From Ramlibacter paludis (GTDB lineage Bacteria; Pseudomonadota; Gammaproteobacteria; Burkholderiales; Burkholderiaceae_C), in NCBI RefSeq assembly GCF_022012305.1, contig NZ_JAKLTM010000003.1, positions 639,286-703,285 of the forward strand: a DNA stretch of 64,000 bases, read 5' to 3'. Below, piece by piece: positions 1-14,700 of the stretch (within the stretch, counting starts at the first letter, position 1; each line of letters begins with the position of its first letter). The notes under the pieces were generated by a model, which was given only the letters and a program-made list of their open reading frames with translations, was not told where the DNA came from and searched no databases. The position numbers and the translations under genes are program-made.

Positions 1-1210
1 TGATGTTCTTGGGCCCCAGCGCGGCGTCGCCGCCGAAGAAGACATTGGGCACGGTGGAACGGAAGGTGCCGGGCTGCAGCTGCGGCAGGCCCCACTTGTC
101 GAAGGCGATGCCGCAGTCGCGTTCTATCCAGGGGAAGGAGTTCTCCTGCCCCACCGCGACCAGCACCTCGTCGCATTCGAAGACCGCATCCGGCTCGCCG
201 GTGGGCACCAGCTGGCGCTTGCCCTGCGCGTCGTACTCGGCGCGCACCAGCTCGAAAGCCATGCCCACCAGCCGTCCGTTCTCGTGGAGGAAGGCCTTGG
301 GCACGTGGTAGTTGAGGATGGGGATGCCTTCGTGCATCGCATCTTCCTTCTCCCAGGGCGAGGCCTTCATCTCCTCGAAGCCGCTGCGCACGATCACCTT
401 GACGTCGGTGCCGCCCAGGCGGCGGGCCGAGCGGCAGCAGTCCATCGCGGTGTTGCCGCCCCCGAGCACGATCACGCGCTTGCCGATCTGCGTGACGTGG
501 CCGAAGGACACCGAGGCGAGCCAGTCGATGCCGATGTGGATCTGCCCGGCAGCCTCCTGCCTTCCGGGCAGCTCGAGGTCGCGCCCGCGCGGCGCGCCGC
601 AGCCGACGAAGACCGCGTCGTAGCCCTCGGCCAGCAGCGCCTTCATCGAGTCTATGCGGCGGCCGGCGACGAACTCCACGCCGAGGTCGAGGATGTAGCC
701 GCACTCCTCGTCGATCACTTCTTCCGGCAGCCGGAAGCGCGGCACCTGCGTGCGCATGAAGCCGCCCGGCTTGGCTTCGCCCTCGAACACCGTGACTTCG
801 TAGCCCAGCGGCGCCAAGTCGCGCGCGACGGTCAGCGAGGCCGGGCCGCCACCCACGCAGGCGATGCGCTTGCCGTTGGAGGCAACGCGCGCCGGCATGC
901 GATGCCGCACGTCGTCCTTCATGTCGGCGGCCACGCGCTTGAGCCGGCAGATCGCCACCGGTTCCGGATCGCCGGCGTTGTTCTCCTCGACGCGGCCGCG
1001 GCGGCAGGCCGGCTCGCAAGGCCGGTCGCACGTTCGCCCGAGGATGCCGGGGAAGACGTTGGACACCCAGTTCACCATGTAGGCGTCGCCGTAGCGGCCC
1101 TGGGCGATCAGGCGGATGTATTCGGGAACCGGCGTGTGCGCGGGGCAGGCCCACTGGCAATCCACGACCTTGTGGAAATACGCGGGGTCGGCAATGTTCG
1201 TCGGCTGCAT
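1..1210 (-). CDS. GltD-like FAD/NAD(P) oxidoreductase with N-terminal Fe-S domain (partial, 3' end off window)
   Basis: This is the 5' portion of a gene that runs off the left edge. The start is ATG at 1210, with AGGAGG about 4 bases upstream. The N-terminus has the paired cysteine patterns of the Fer4_20 domain (DCQWACP near residue 20, then CDRPCEPAC near 60). These bind [4Fe-4S] clusters in the glutamate synthase small subunit and in dihydropyrimidine dehydrogenase. A first dinucleotide fold follows (VGGGPASL, FAD) and then a second (VLGGGNTAMD, NAD(P)H). The family moves electrons from NAD(P)H to a partner protein. No large GltB-type partner is visible, so the substrate cannot be named. 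About 400 residues are seen and the C-terminus is missing. It is separated from the operon to its right by about 100 bp. Confidence 0.85.
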   Translation of the reverse strand, partial: MQPTNIADPAYFHKVVDCQWACPAHTPVPEYIRLIAQGRYGDAYMVNWVSNVFPGILGRTCDRPCEPACRRGRVEENNAGDPEPVAICRLKRVAADMKDDVRHRMPARVASNGKRIACVGGGPASLTVARDLAPLGYEVTVFEGEAKPGGFMRTQVPRFRLPEEVIDEECGYILDLGVEFVAGRRIDSMKALLAEGYDAVFVGCGAPRGRDLELPGRQEAAGQIHIGIDWLASVSFGHVTQIGKRVIVLGGGNTAMDCCRSARRLGGTDVKVIVRSGFEEMKASPWEKEDAMHEGIPILNYHVPKAFLHENGRLVGMAFELVRAEYDAQGKRQLVPTGEPDAVFECDEVLVAVGQENSFPWIERDCGIAFDKWGLPQLQPGTFRSTVPNVFFGGDAALGPKNI

Positions 1211-1297
1211 GGGCCTCCTGGCGGCACTGTCTCCTGTGCCGCGGGCCAGTCTACGCCGGTCGCGTGAAGTGCGCTGCTACGGGATTCCCCCGATCAC

Positions 1298-1315
1298 AAA
1301 ACGCCCGCGCTGGGC
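1298..1315 (-). terminator. Weak hairpin plus short T-run after the operon's last gene
   Basis: Just past the stop at 1316, on the minus strand, a short GCCC/GGGC stem with a 5-base loop is followed by GTTTT. It sits where the long locus-1 operon should end, but the stem is short and the T-run weak, so this is only a candidate. Confidence 0.3.
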
Positions 1316-3258
1316 TCAGCCCGAATGCGGCCCGCCGTCGGCGCCCGCCACGCGCGTCGGCTTGCCCACGCGCGCCAACCACTTCGCCGCGAAATTGATG
1401 CCGGTGACCGGTGCGCCGAAGAAGTTGCCTTGCGCCTGGTCCCAGCCGTTCTTCTTCAGGAAGGCCACCTGCTGCGCGCTGTCGACGCCCGTCGCCACGC
1501 AGTTCAGCTTGAGGCGGCGCGCCAGGTCGCCGATGCCCAGCACCATGGCCGCCACCGTGGGGTCCTTGTCCAGGTCGCGCATGAAGGAAGCATCGACCTT
1601 GATCTCGTCGACCTGCAGCTTGCGCAGCTGCGCCACGGAGGCCGTGGCGCCGAAGCGGTCCAGCGCGATCCGCATCCCCTTCTTGCGCAGCGCCACGATC
1701 GCCGCGGTGTCCCGCTGCGCCACGTTGGCGTCGGCCGGCAGCTGCTGCAGTTCCAGCACCAGCAGGCGCGGGTCCATGCCGCCGCTCAGCGCCGCGTTCA
1801 CCAGGTAAGCCAGGTCGCGCAGCTGGATCTGCCCGAGCGAGGCCTTCACCGCCACCGGCACGGCCTGCAGGCTCGCCGTCTTCCAGTTGCGCGAGTGCTT
1901 GTGCACCTGCTCGAACACCCACTCGGTCAGCGCCACGTCCATCTCGGACGTGCCGGCCAGGTCCATCAGCTCGTCGCCCTCGATGACGCGGCCGGAAGGA
2001 TGGTTCCAGCGCACCAGGGCCTGGGCCGCCACCAGCCGGCCGGTGGAAAGCTCCACGCGCGGCTTGAACAGCAGCTCGATCTGGTCGCGGCTCACCGCAT
2101 GGCGCAGCTCCGCGCCGAGGTCGAGACGCGCCTGCGCCTGTTCGGTGAAGCGCGGCGAGAAGAACTCGTAGCGGTGCGGGCCGGCCTGCTTGGCGTGGCG
2201 CAGCGCCAGGCCGGCATTGCGCATCAGCACGTCGGCGTCGCTGCCGTCGGTGGGGAACACGGAGACGCCGACGCTGCAGGTCACGAAGACCTCGGGCGCG
2301 CCGGGCCGCTGGAAGCTGACCGTGGCGTCCTCGAGGATGCGGTTGATGAAGGCGGCGGCGCTGTGGATGCCGTCCATGTAGGGGATCAGCACCGCGAACT
2401 CGTCGCCGTCGAAGCGGTACAGCGTCGGGTTGGCGATATCCGAGCTCAGCTCGCCGCCGGCCTCGGTCTGCACGCAGCTGGCCAGGCGCTTGGCGACGCG
2501 TTGCAGCAACTGGTCGCCCACCACGCGGCCGAGCGCATCGTTCACGCGGCCGAGGCCGTCCACGCCCACGTGCAGGAAGGCGCCGGAGCTGCCTTCGGCG
2601 CGCGCCAGCCCCAGCAGGGCCGCCGCTTCCTTGCGATAGCGCTGCTTGTTCGGCAGGCCGGTCAGCGCATCGTGGTAGCCCAGGTAGTCGCGGTACGCGC
2701 TGGCCGCCAGCGTGTTGCGGATGCGCAGGCCCAGCTCGCTCGGGTCGACCGGCTTCGAGAGGAAGTCCATCGCGCCCAGCGCCAGCGCCTTCAGCTTCAC
2801 CTGCGGGTCGATGCTGCTGGTGAGCACGATCACCGGGATGTGGCGCGCGATCGGGTCGTCGCGCATCTCGGCCAGGATGTCGAGGCCGCTCACCTTGGGC
2901 ATGCTCAGGTCCAGCAGCAGCACGCCGGGGCGCTCCTTGCGCAGCATGGCCATCGCGCCCTCGGGCTCGTCGGTGTGGACGAAGTGCGTGTAGCCGGCTT
3001 CCATCAGGAAGGCCTGCGTCATCTCGATATTGAGCTGCTCGTCGTCGACCATCATGATCAACGCCTCCGACAGGCCGGCAACCGAGCGGTGCCGCCAGAT
3101 CATCTCCTGCGGCGACAGCGCGCGCAGTTCCTGTTCGGAGAGCTTGTCCTCGCCGGGCGCGAAGACGGTGGGAAAACTCAGGGGCTCGGTGTCGAGGCTG
3201 CTTCGGCTGGACTGCGGGCCGGAGGAGGAATCGGTTGCCATTGGATACAGATTGTCCG

Positions 3259-3262
<4 letters not shown>
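1316..3262 (-). CDS. Response regulator with degenerate GGDEF and EAL domains
   Basis: The 648-residue product has three domains: a receiver (about 68-187, phosphoacceptor D118 in LLLDLSMP), a GGDEF domain (about 195-360) and an EAL domain (about 385-630). The GGDEF signature reads DGDEF (285-289) and the upstream RxxD inhibitory site is absent. The EAL signature reads QAL (414-416), DDFG is DRFG, and the late AEGVE glutamate is lost. Phosphodiesterase activity is therefore unlikely and cyclase activity doubtful, which suggests a c-di-GMP-binding or protein-interaction role downstream of the neighbouring kinase. The TTG at 3262 overlaps the kinase stop as TTGA, in line with the coupling seen along this operon. 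ATG at 3241 is an alternative start; neither has a strong ribosome-binding site. It is the last gene of the giant-protein operon. Confidence 0.85.
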
Positions 3263-5735
<2,473 letters not shown>

Positions 5736-5739
<4 letters not shown>

Positions 5740-8700
5740 GCGAATCCTCGCAGCGGGTCGGGGGCCTGGTCCGCAGCGGGCGGCAAGGCTTCGTCGTCGT
5801 CTTCTTCCTCGTCGTCGCCGGTGCGGGCCAGCACCGGCAGCGGGTCGAGCAGGCGCCAGGCGGGCAGCGCCGACAGGTAGCTGCCGACCAGCACGCCACC
5901 GCGGATCAGCCAGAGCACGTAGACCACCGAGACGCCGAGCGACAGGCCGGCGACGGTGATGCTGGTACTGCGATCCAGGTTGAAATCTTCCTGCAGCTGC
6001 TTGCGCAGCCGGTTCACTTCCTCGACGAAGGCGCCGGCGCGCAAGGTCTGTTGCAGCTGCTGCACGCTCAGCCGGGTGACGCTGCCGTCGAGACCCTCGA
6101 AGCCCATGACCTTGAACTCCGCCGGCGCGCCGAAGGCTTCGACGCGCAGGTCGCGCAGTTCCTGCAGGGAGACCGGGATCAGCCGCGCCGATTCCGAGGG
6201 CAACTGCAGTTGCTGCGGCGCGAAGCCCATGACCTGCTGCGGTGCTTGCGCCAGACCTGCGGTGTTGCCGAAGGCGTCGCCGAGTGCCGCTTCCACGGTG
6301 CCGCCGGCACGGCCCGGGGCTGTTGCCGGCGCGGGCGCGGGAGCAGCGGCCGTTGCGGGCGCCGGGGCGGCGACCGGTGCCGGTGCGGGTGCAGGAGTCG
6401 GGGCTGGCGCGGGCGCAGGCGCAGGCGCCGGCGCGGCAACCGTTCCGGCGTCGACCACGATGCGCACCGCGCCTGCGGCAGCGTCGACACCGCCGCCGGC
6501 GGTGCCGCCATCGTCGCGCACCAGCCAGGCCAGTTCGGCCACGCTGCCGGCGCTGCCGCGGGCGGCCATGAACTGCAGGCCCTGCAGCTGCGCCAGCGTG
6601 TAGGTGGCGCCCAGCTGCACCGGCGTCGTGCCATCTGCCAGCAGCACCGTGCCGACCTGGCTGGCGGGCAGCACCGTGATCGTTACGCCCAGCTGCTGGC
6701 CGGCTTCGTCGCTGCCGCCGCCTGCCGAATAGTCCAGGGTCGCGAGCTGCAGGGAAGCCGCCGGCGTGCCTTCGGCGACGACGACGCTGGGCGTCTGCGC
6801 GCCGGCCCCGCGCGGCACCGGGCTGTCGTTCACGGGCGTGATCGTGATGCTGGCGGTCGCCAGGCCGGCGCTGAAGGCCGACGTTCCGCCATGGACGGTG
6901 GTGTCGCCGCTGCCGTCGCCACTTTGGTCCCAGGCGCGGAACACCAGGCCGGTGGCCGTGCCGTTCCAGTCGGCGGCGGGCGTGAAGCGTATGCGGGTCA
7001 GGCGGTCGGCGCCCAGGAGTTCGGCATGGGCGGCGTCCGCCGATGCAAGGCTGGACCAGGTGGCGCCGCCGTCGCGCGTGAATTCCCAGCTGCCGCCGGC
7101 GCTCTGCGCGGACACCACCGCGATGCCCAGGCGCCCGAGCGGATCGCTGGCCTGGCCGGCGATGAGGTCCGCCACCGACATGCCCTGGGCATCGATGCCG
7201 TCCTCGGGCATCGCTGGCAACACATTGGCGCCAGTCAGCTCCGGCGCCTGGTTGACCACCGAAACGGTGAACTGCTCCGCGAGCGTCGCGCCGCTGCCGT
7301 CGGCCACGCTGAAAGCGAAGGCGCCGCTGCCGCTGCTGACGTCCTTGCCCGCAAGGAACTGCATGCCGCGCAATTGGTCCAGCGTGTAAGTTGCGCCTGC
7401 CACCACGGTGGTGGTGCCGTCGGCCAGCACGATGGCGCCCAGCTTGTCCGGCAGCGCGGTGACGGTGAAGGCCAGCGCCTGCGAGGCTTCGTCGCTGCCG
7501 CCGCCCGGGCCGTACCCCAGCGCGGCCAGGCCGAGCGGCATGGCGCCGCTGCCTTCGTCCACGGCCAGGTCGGCCGGCGCCGGAGACGTGCGCACCGGTG
7601 CATCGTCGACGGCGGTGACCGTGAGGAAGAGCGTGCTGCCGGCGCCCGTGTCGACGGTGTAGCGCACCGCCGGGACCGCGCCGTTCCAGTCGGCCAGCGG
7701 GGTGAAGAGGTAACTGCCGTTCGCCGCCAGCGTGAAGCTGCCGACACCGGCGATGGTGGCCGTCTCGCCCGCGGCATACGAGATGCTGCCGATCGTGAAG
7801 CCCGTGACCTGCAGCGCAGATTCGACGTCGCTGTCGTTGGCCAGCACGTTGCCGGTGGCGGCGCCGTCCTCTTGCACGGTGGCCGTGTCGGGGGTCGTCA
7901 CCGTCGCGTCGTCGACGGCGTTCAAAGTGATGTCCAGTGAGCTGCTCACCCCGGTGCTGGTGGTGTAGCCGACCTGCGGCACGGCGCCGTTCCAGTTGGC
8001 CAGGGGCGCGAAGACGTAGTCGCCGTTGGCCGCCAAACCGAAGCTGCCGACCCCGGCGATCGCCACCGTGGTGCCCGCTGCGTAGTTGTTGCCCCCCAGC
8101 GTGAAGCTTGTCACTTGCAGCACACTGTCGATGTCGCTGTCGTTCGCCAGGACGTTGCCGGTGGCCGCGCTGTCTTCGTCGGCGGTGGCCGCATCGGCGG
8201 CGACGACGGTCGCATCGTCGACGGCGGCGACCGTGAGCGTCAACGTGCTCGAGGCGCCGGTGGTCGTGGTGTAGCCGATGGCGGGCACCGCACCGTTCCA
8301 GTTCGCAACCGGGGTGAAGCTGTATGCGCCGTTGGCGCCGAGGGTGAAGCTGCCGATGCCGGCCAGGGCGACGGTGCTGCCGGCGGCGTAGCTGTTGCCG
8401 GCCAAGGTGAAGCTGGCGACTTGCAGGGCATCGTCGGCGTCGCTGTCGTTGGCGAGGACGTTGCCGGTGGCGATCGAGTCTTCGTTGACGGCTGCGGCGT
8501 CGGCCGCGACCCGGGTCGGGTCGTCGACCGCGGCCACCGTGATGTCCAGGGTGCTGGCAGCGCCGGTGCCGGTCGTGTAGCCGACCTGCGGCAGCGTGCC
8601 GTTCCAGTTGGCTGCCGGCGTGAAGCTGTAGGCGCCGCTGGCTGCGAGCGTGAAGCTGCCGACGCCGGCCAGCGCCACGGTGCTGCCGGCCGCGTAGGTG

Positions 8701-11700
8701 TTGCCCGCCAGCGTGAAGCTCGCGACCTGCAGGGCGTCGTCGACGTCGCGGTCGTTCGCCAGCACGTTGCCGATGGCCGCCGTGTCTTCGCTGGCCGTGG
8801 CGGCATCGGACGCGACCACCGTCGCGTCGTCCACGGCGTTCAGCGCGATCGCCAGCGTGCTTGCGGCGCCGGTGTTCGTGGTGTAGCCCACGACCGGCAG
8901 CGTGCCGTTCCAGTTCGCCACCGGCGTGAAGGTGTAGCCGCCATTCGCCGCCAGCGTGAAGCTGCCGACGCCGGCCAGGGCCACCGTGCTACCGGCCGCG
9001 TAGCTGTTGCCCGCCAGCGTGAAGCTCGCGACCTGCAATGCGTCGTCGACGTCGCTGTCGTTGGCCAGGACGTTTCCGGTGGCAATGTTGTCTTCATTCA
9101 CCGTCACGGCGTCGGCCGCCACCACGGTCGCGTCGTCGACCGCATTCAGCGCGATGTCCAGCGTGCTGGATGCTCCGGTGTTCGTCGTGTACGCCACCTG
9201 GGGCAGCGCACCGTTCCAGTTGGCGACCGGCGTGAAGCCGTAAGCCCCGCTGGCCGCCATCGTGAAGCTGCCGACGCCTGCCACGACCACCGAGCTACCC
9301 GCCGCATAGGTATTGCCGCCCAGCGTGAAGCTCGCGACCTGCAAGGCGTCGTCGACGTCGTTGTCGTTCGCCAGTACGTTGCCGGTGGCGATGCTGTCTT
9401 CGGCGACCGTGATGGCGTCGGCCGCCGCCACGGTCGGATCGTCCACGGCGGTCAGGGTGATGGCGAGCGTGCCGGTGGCGCCCGTGCCCGTCGTGTAAGT
9501 CACCAGCGGCGCGCTGCCGTTCCAGTTCGCGACCGGCGTGAACGTGAAGCTGCCGTCGGCGGCGATGGCCAGCGTGCCCCGGCCGGCGAGGACCGCGGTG
9601 CTGCCGGCCGCATAGCTGGCCGGGTCTCCCGCGACCTGGAAGCTCGCCACCGCGAGGACGTCGTCGAAGTCACTGTCGTTGGCCAGCACGTTGCCGATGG
9701 CGGTCGCGTCTTCCGGGACGGTCACGCCATCGGCCGCGACGACGGTCGCGTCGTCCACGGCGGCGACCGTGATCGCCAGCGTGCTCACAGCGCCGGTGTT
9801 CGTCGTGTAGCTGACGACCGGCACGGCGCCGTTCCAGTTCGCCACCGGCGTGAAGGCGTAGTCGCCGTTGCCGCCAAGCGTGAAGCTGCCGACGCCGGCA
9901 AGCGCGACCGTGCTGCCCGCCGCGTAGCCGGTGCCGGCCAGCGTGAAGCTCGCGACCTGCAGGGCGTCGTCGACGTCGCCGTCGTTCGCCAGCACGTTGC
10001 CGCTGGCCGCGCCGTCTTCGTTGACCACGATCGCATCGGCGGCGACCGAGGTCGCGTCGTCCACGGCGTTCACGGTGATTGCCAGCGTACTCGCGGCCCC
10101 CGTGTTGGTGGTGTAGCCAACGATAGTGGCCGCGCCATTCCAGTCGGCTACGGGCGTGAAGGTGTAGGCACCATCCGCACCCAGTCTGAAGCTGCCGATG
10201 CCTGCCAAGGTCACCGTGCTGCCGGCAGCGTAAGTGGTCGCGCCCAGGGTGAAAGCGGCAACCTGCAAGGTGTCGTCGACGTCGCTGTCGTTGGCCAGCA
10301 CATTGCCGGCGGCGACGTTGTCTTCGGCGACAGCCACCGCATCCGGATTCACGACGGTGGGGTCGTCGACGGCATTCACCGTGATGTCCAGCGTGCTCGC
10401 GGCGCCGGTGTTGGTGTTGTAGCTCACCCGGGGCACCACACCGTTCCAGTGGGCCAGCGGCGTGAAGGTGTAGTCCCCGTTGGCGGCCAGCGTGAAGCTG
10501 CCGACGCTCGCGATGGTCACCGTGGCGCCCGCCGCGTAGGTCGTGCCACCTACCTCGAAGCTGGCCACCTGCAGTGCCGTCTCGACGTCGCTGTCGTTGG
10601 CCAGCACGTTGCCGGTCGCGGCCGTGTCTTCGGCGACGGCCACCGTCTCGGCGTTCATCACGGTCGGGTCATCGACGGCGGTGACCGCGAGATCCAGCGT
10701 GCTCGAAGCGCCCGTGCTGGTCGTGTAGCGCACCTGCGGCGCGGTGCCGTTCCAGTTGGCCAGCGGCGTGAAGATGTAGGCGCCGCCGGCGTCCAGCGTG
10801 AAGCTGCCGACGTTCGCGATCGCCACCGTGGCCCCGGCCGCGTAGCTGCTGCCGGCGATGCTGAAGCCCGCCACCTGCAGCGAGGAATCGACGTCGCTGT
10901 CGTTGGCCAGCACGTTGCCGCTGGCGACCGTGTCTTCTGCGACCGTGGCCGCATCGGCCGCAACGACGGTCGCGTCGTCGACCGGATTCACGGTGATGTC
11001 CAGAGTGCCGTCCGCGCCGGTCTGGGTCGTGTAGCCGACCTGCGGCACGGCGCCGTTCCAGTTCGCGATCGGCGTGAAGGCATAACTGCCGTCGGCCGCC
11101 AGCGTGAAGCTCCCCATGCCGGCGATGGCGACGGTGGCGCCGGGCGCGTAGCTGGTGCCCGCGATCGTGAAGGCCGCCACCTGCAGCACGTCGTCGGCGT
11201 CGCTGTCGTTGGCCAGCACGTTGCCGGCAGCGACGTTGTCCTCGGCGACGGCCACGGCGTCCGGATTCACGACGGAGGCGTCGTCGACGGCAGCCACCGT
11301 GATGTCCAGCGTGCTGGCGGCGCCGGTGTTGGTCGTGTAGCTCACCTGCGCAACGGTGCCGCTCCAGTCGGCGACGGGCGTGAAGGTGTAGTCGCCGTTC
11401 GCAGCGAGCGTGAAACTGCCCTGGCCGGCAAGCGTGACGCTGGCGCCGGCCGCGTAGCTCGTGCCGCCGATGACGAAGCTGCTCACTTGCAGGGCCGTCT
11501 CGACATCGCTGTCGTTGGCGAGGACGTTGCCGCTGGCCACCGTTTCTTCGGCCACGCTGGCGGCGTCCGGCGCCATCACGGTCGGATCGTCGACGGCACT
11601 GACGCCGATGTCCAGCGTGCTGCTCGCGCCGGTATTCGTCGTGTAGGTGACCTGCGGCAGCGCGCCGTTCCAGTTGGCGAGCGGCATGAAGCTGAAGACG

Positions 11701-14700
11701 CCGCCGGCAGAGAGCGTGAAGCTGCCGACTCCCGCGAGAGCGACGCTGCTCCCCGCCGCGTAGGTGTTGCCGCCCAGGCTGAACCCGGTCACCTGCAACA
11801 CCGTATCGACGTTGCTGTCGTTCAGCAGGACGTTGCCGCTGGCGACGGAATCCTCGGTGATGCTGAAGTTGTCCGCGACCATGAAGGTCGGATCGGCCAC
11901 CGCGGCGACCGTGATGTCCAGCGTACTCGCGGCGCCGGTGTTCGTCGTGTACGCAACCTGGGGCACGAGCCCGTTCCAGTTCGCCACGGGCGTGAAGCCG
12001 AAAGTGCCGTCGGCGCCCAGCGTGAAGCTGCCGATCGCGGCCAGGGCCACGGTCGTGCCAGCCGCGTAGCTGGTGCCGCCGATCGCGAAGCTCGTCACCT
12101 GCAGCGCCGTTTCGACATCGCTGTCGTTGGCCAGGACATTGCCGGTCGCGACCCCGTCCTCGGCAACCGTCACTGCCTCGGCGTTCATCACCGTCGGGTC
12201 ATCCACCGCGGTGAGCGTCACGGCCAGCGTGCTGGTGGCGCCGGTATTCGTGGTGTAGGTGACCTGTGGCAGGCTGCCGTTCCAGTTGGCCGCCGGCGTG
12301 AAGCCGAAGGCGCCGTTCGCGCCCAGCGTGAAGCTCCCGCCGGCCACTGCCACCGTCGTGCCGGCGGCGTAGCTGGCCGCACTGCCCGCCAGCTGGAAGC
12401 TTGCGACCGCCAGCGCGTCGTCGATGTCCAGGTCGTTCGCCAGCACGTTGCCGCCGGCCACGTTGTCCTCGGCGACGGTGACGCTGTCCGGCGCAGTCAC
12501 GGTGGCATCGTCCACTGCCGTGACGATCAGAGCCAGGGTGCTGGAAGCGCCCGTGGTGGTCGCATAACTCACCACCGGCACGGTGCCGTTCCAGTCGGCC
12601 AGCGGCGTGAAGGCATAAGCCCCGTCGGCGGCCAGCGTGAAGGTGCCGACGCCGGCAATGGCGGCCGTGGCGCCGGCTGCGTAGCTCGTGCCGGCGACCG
12701 TGAAACCGGCCACCTGCAGCGGCGAGTCGACGTCGCTGTCGTTGGCGAGTACGTTGCCGGTGGCCACGCCGTCTTCCGCAGTGCTGCCCGTGTCCGCCAC
12801 CGCCAGCGTCCCGTCGTCGACCGCCGCGACGGTCACCGTGACGGTCGCCGTCGCCGTGCCGCCCTGGCCGTCGCTCACGAGGTAGCTGAAGCTGCCCGCA
12901 CCGTTGAAGTTGCCGGCCGGCGTGAACACGATGTTGCCGCCGACGAGGGCCACCGTCCCTCCGGCGCCGTTGCTCACGGCGAGCACGGCGAGGGTCCCGC
13001 CATCGAGGTCGCTGTCGTTGGCCAGCAGGTCCGCGGGCAGCAGCGTCAGGGCCTGGTCTTCCGTGGCGTTCACCGTGTCGCTCCCGGCCGAGGGCGCGTC
13101 GTTGACGGATGCGAGGTTGACCGTGACCTGCGCGCTCGAAGTGCCGCCTTGCCCGTCGCTGACGGTGTAGGTGAAGCTCGCGGGTCCGTTGAAATTCAGT
13201 GCCGGCGTGAAGACGATGTTGCCGCCGGCCAATGCGACCGAACCGCCGCTCACCGCGCTGACCGAGGCGATCGCCAGGGTGTCGCCGTCGACTTCCGCGT
13301 CGTTCAGCAGCAGCGAAGACACCGGAATCGCCAGCACCTGGTCTTCGGTCCCGGCCACGGCGTCATCCTGGGCGACGGGCGCATCGTCCACCGGCGCGAG
13401 GTTGATCGTGACCGTGCCGATGGACGCATTGCCGGTGGCATCGGTGACCGTGTAACTGAAGGCGGCCGGCCCGTTGAAGTTCGCGCTGGGCGTGAAGGTG
13501 ACGACACCGCCGGCCAGGCTTACGCTACCGCCGGCCACCGCGGTCACCCCGGTGAGCGTGAGCGCACTGCCCTCCACGTCGTAGTCGTTGGCCAGCAGGT
13601 CGGCCGCGGTCAGCGCCAGCGGCGTGTCCTCGGTGCCGGCCAACGCTTCCCCGGCCACGCGGGGCGCGTCGTCCACGGCGGCGACGTTGACCGTCACCCG
13701 GCCGATGGAGCTGCCACCATTGCCGTCCGAGACCGTGTAGAAGAAGCTGGCGACGCCGTTGAAGTCGGCGTCCGGCGTGAAGACGATGTTGCCGTTGGCG
13801 AAGTTCACCTGGCCGCCGGTGCCATCGGCCACGCTGGTGATCGCGAGCGCATTGCCTTCGAGGTCGGAGTCGTTGGCCACCAGCGTCGCCGGTGCGAAGG
13901 TGATCGGGACATCCTCGCTGGTCGCGGCGACGTCGTCCGTCGCCGTGGGCGCATCGTTCACGGCCGTGACGTTCACGGTCACCGTCGCCGCGGACGTGCC
14001 GCCGTTGCCGTCGGCGATCGCGTAGGTGAAGCTGGCCGGTCCCTCGTACTGCGCATCCGGGGTGAAGACGACGTTGCCGCCGACGAGGGCCACCGTCCCG
14101 CCGGTGCCGTTGGACACGCTCGTGATGGCGAGGGTGTCGCCCTCGACATCCGTGTCGTTCGCCAGCACGTCCAGCGGCGCCAGGACCAGCGGCGTGTCTT
14201 CGACCGCATTCACGACGTCGGAGTGCGCGAGCGGCGCGTCGTTCACAGCCGCCACGTCCACCCGCACGTTGCGCGTGACGACGCCGCCGTTGCCATCGCT
14301 CACCGTGTAGCTGAAGGCGCCGGGGCCGTTGAAGTCGGCGGTGGGCGTGAAGACGATGTTGGGACCGGAGAAGGCCACCGTGCCGCCGCTGCCGTTCGCC
14401 AGGCCGGTGACGACCAGCGTGTCGCCGTCCACGTCGCCGTCGTTGGCCAGCAGGGTTGCCGGATCGATGACCAGGGGCGCGTCCTCCGTGCCGGCCACGA
14501 CGTCGTCCAGCGCCACCGGCGCATCGTTCACGGCGGCAAGGGTGACGGTCACGGTGGCGGTCGCCGTGCCGCCCTGCCCATCCGAGACCGTGTAGGTGAA
14601 GCTGGCCGGCGTGTTGCGGTTGGTCGCGGGCGTGAAGCTGATGACGCCGCCCGACAGGGTGACGGTGCCGCCGACGGCGTTGCCCACGCCGGTGACGGCC

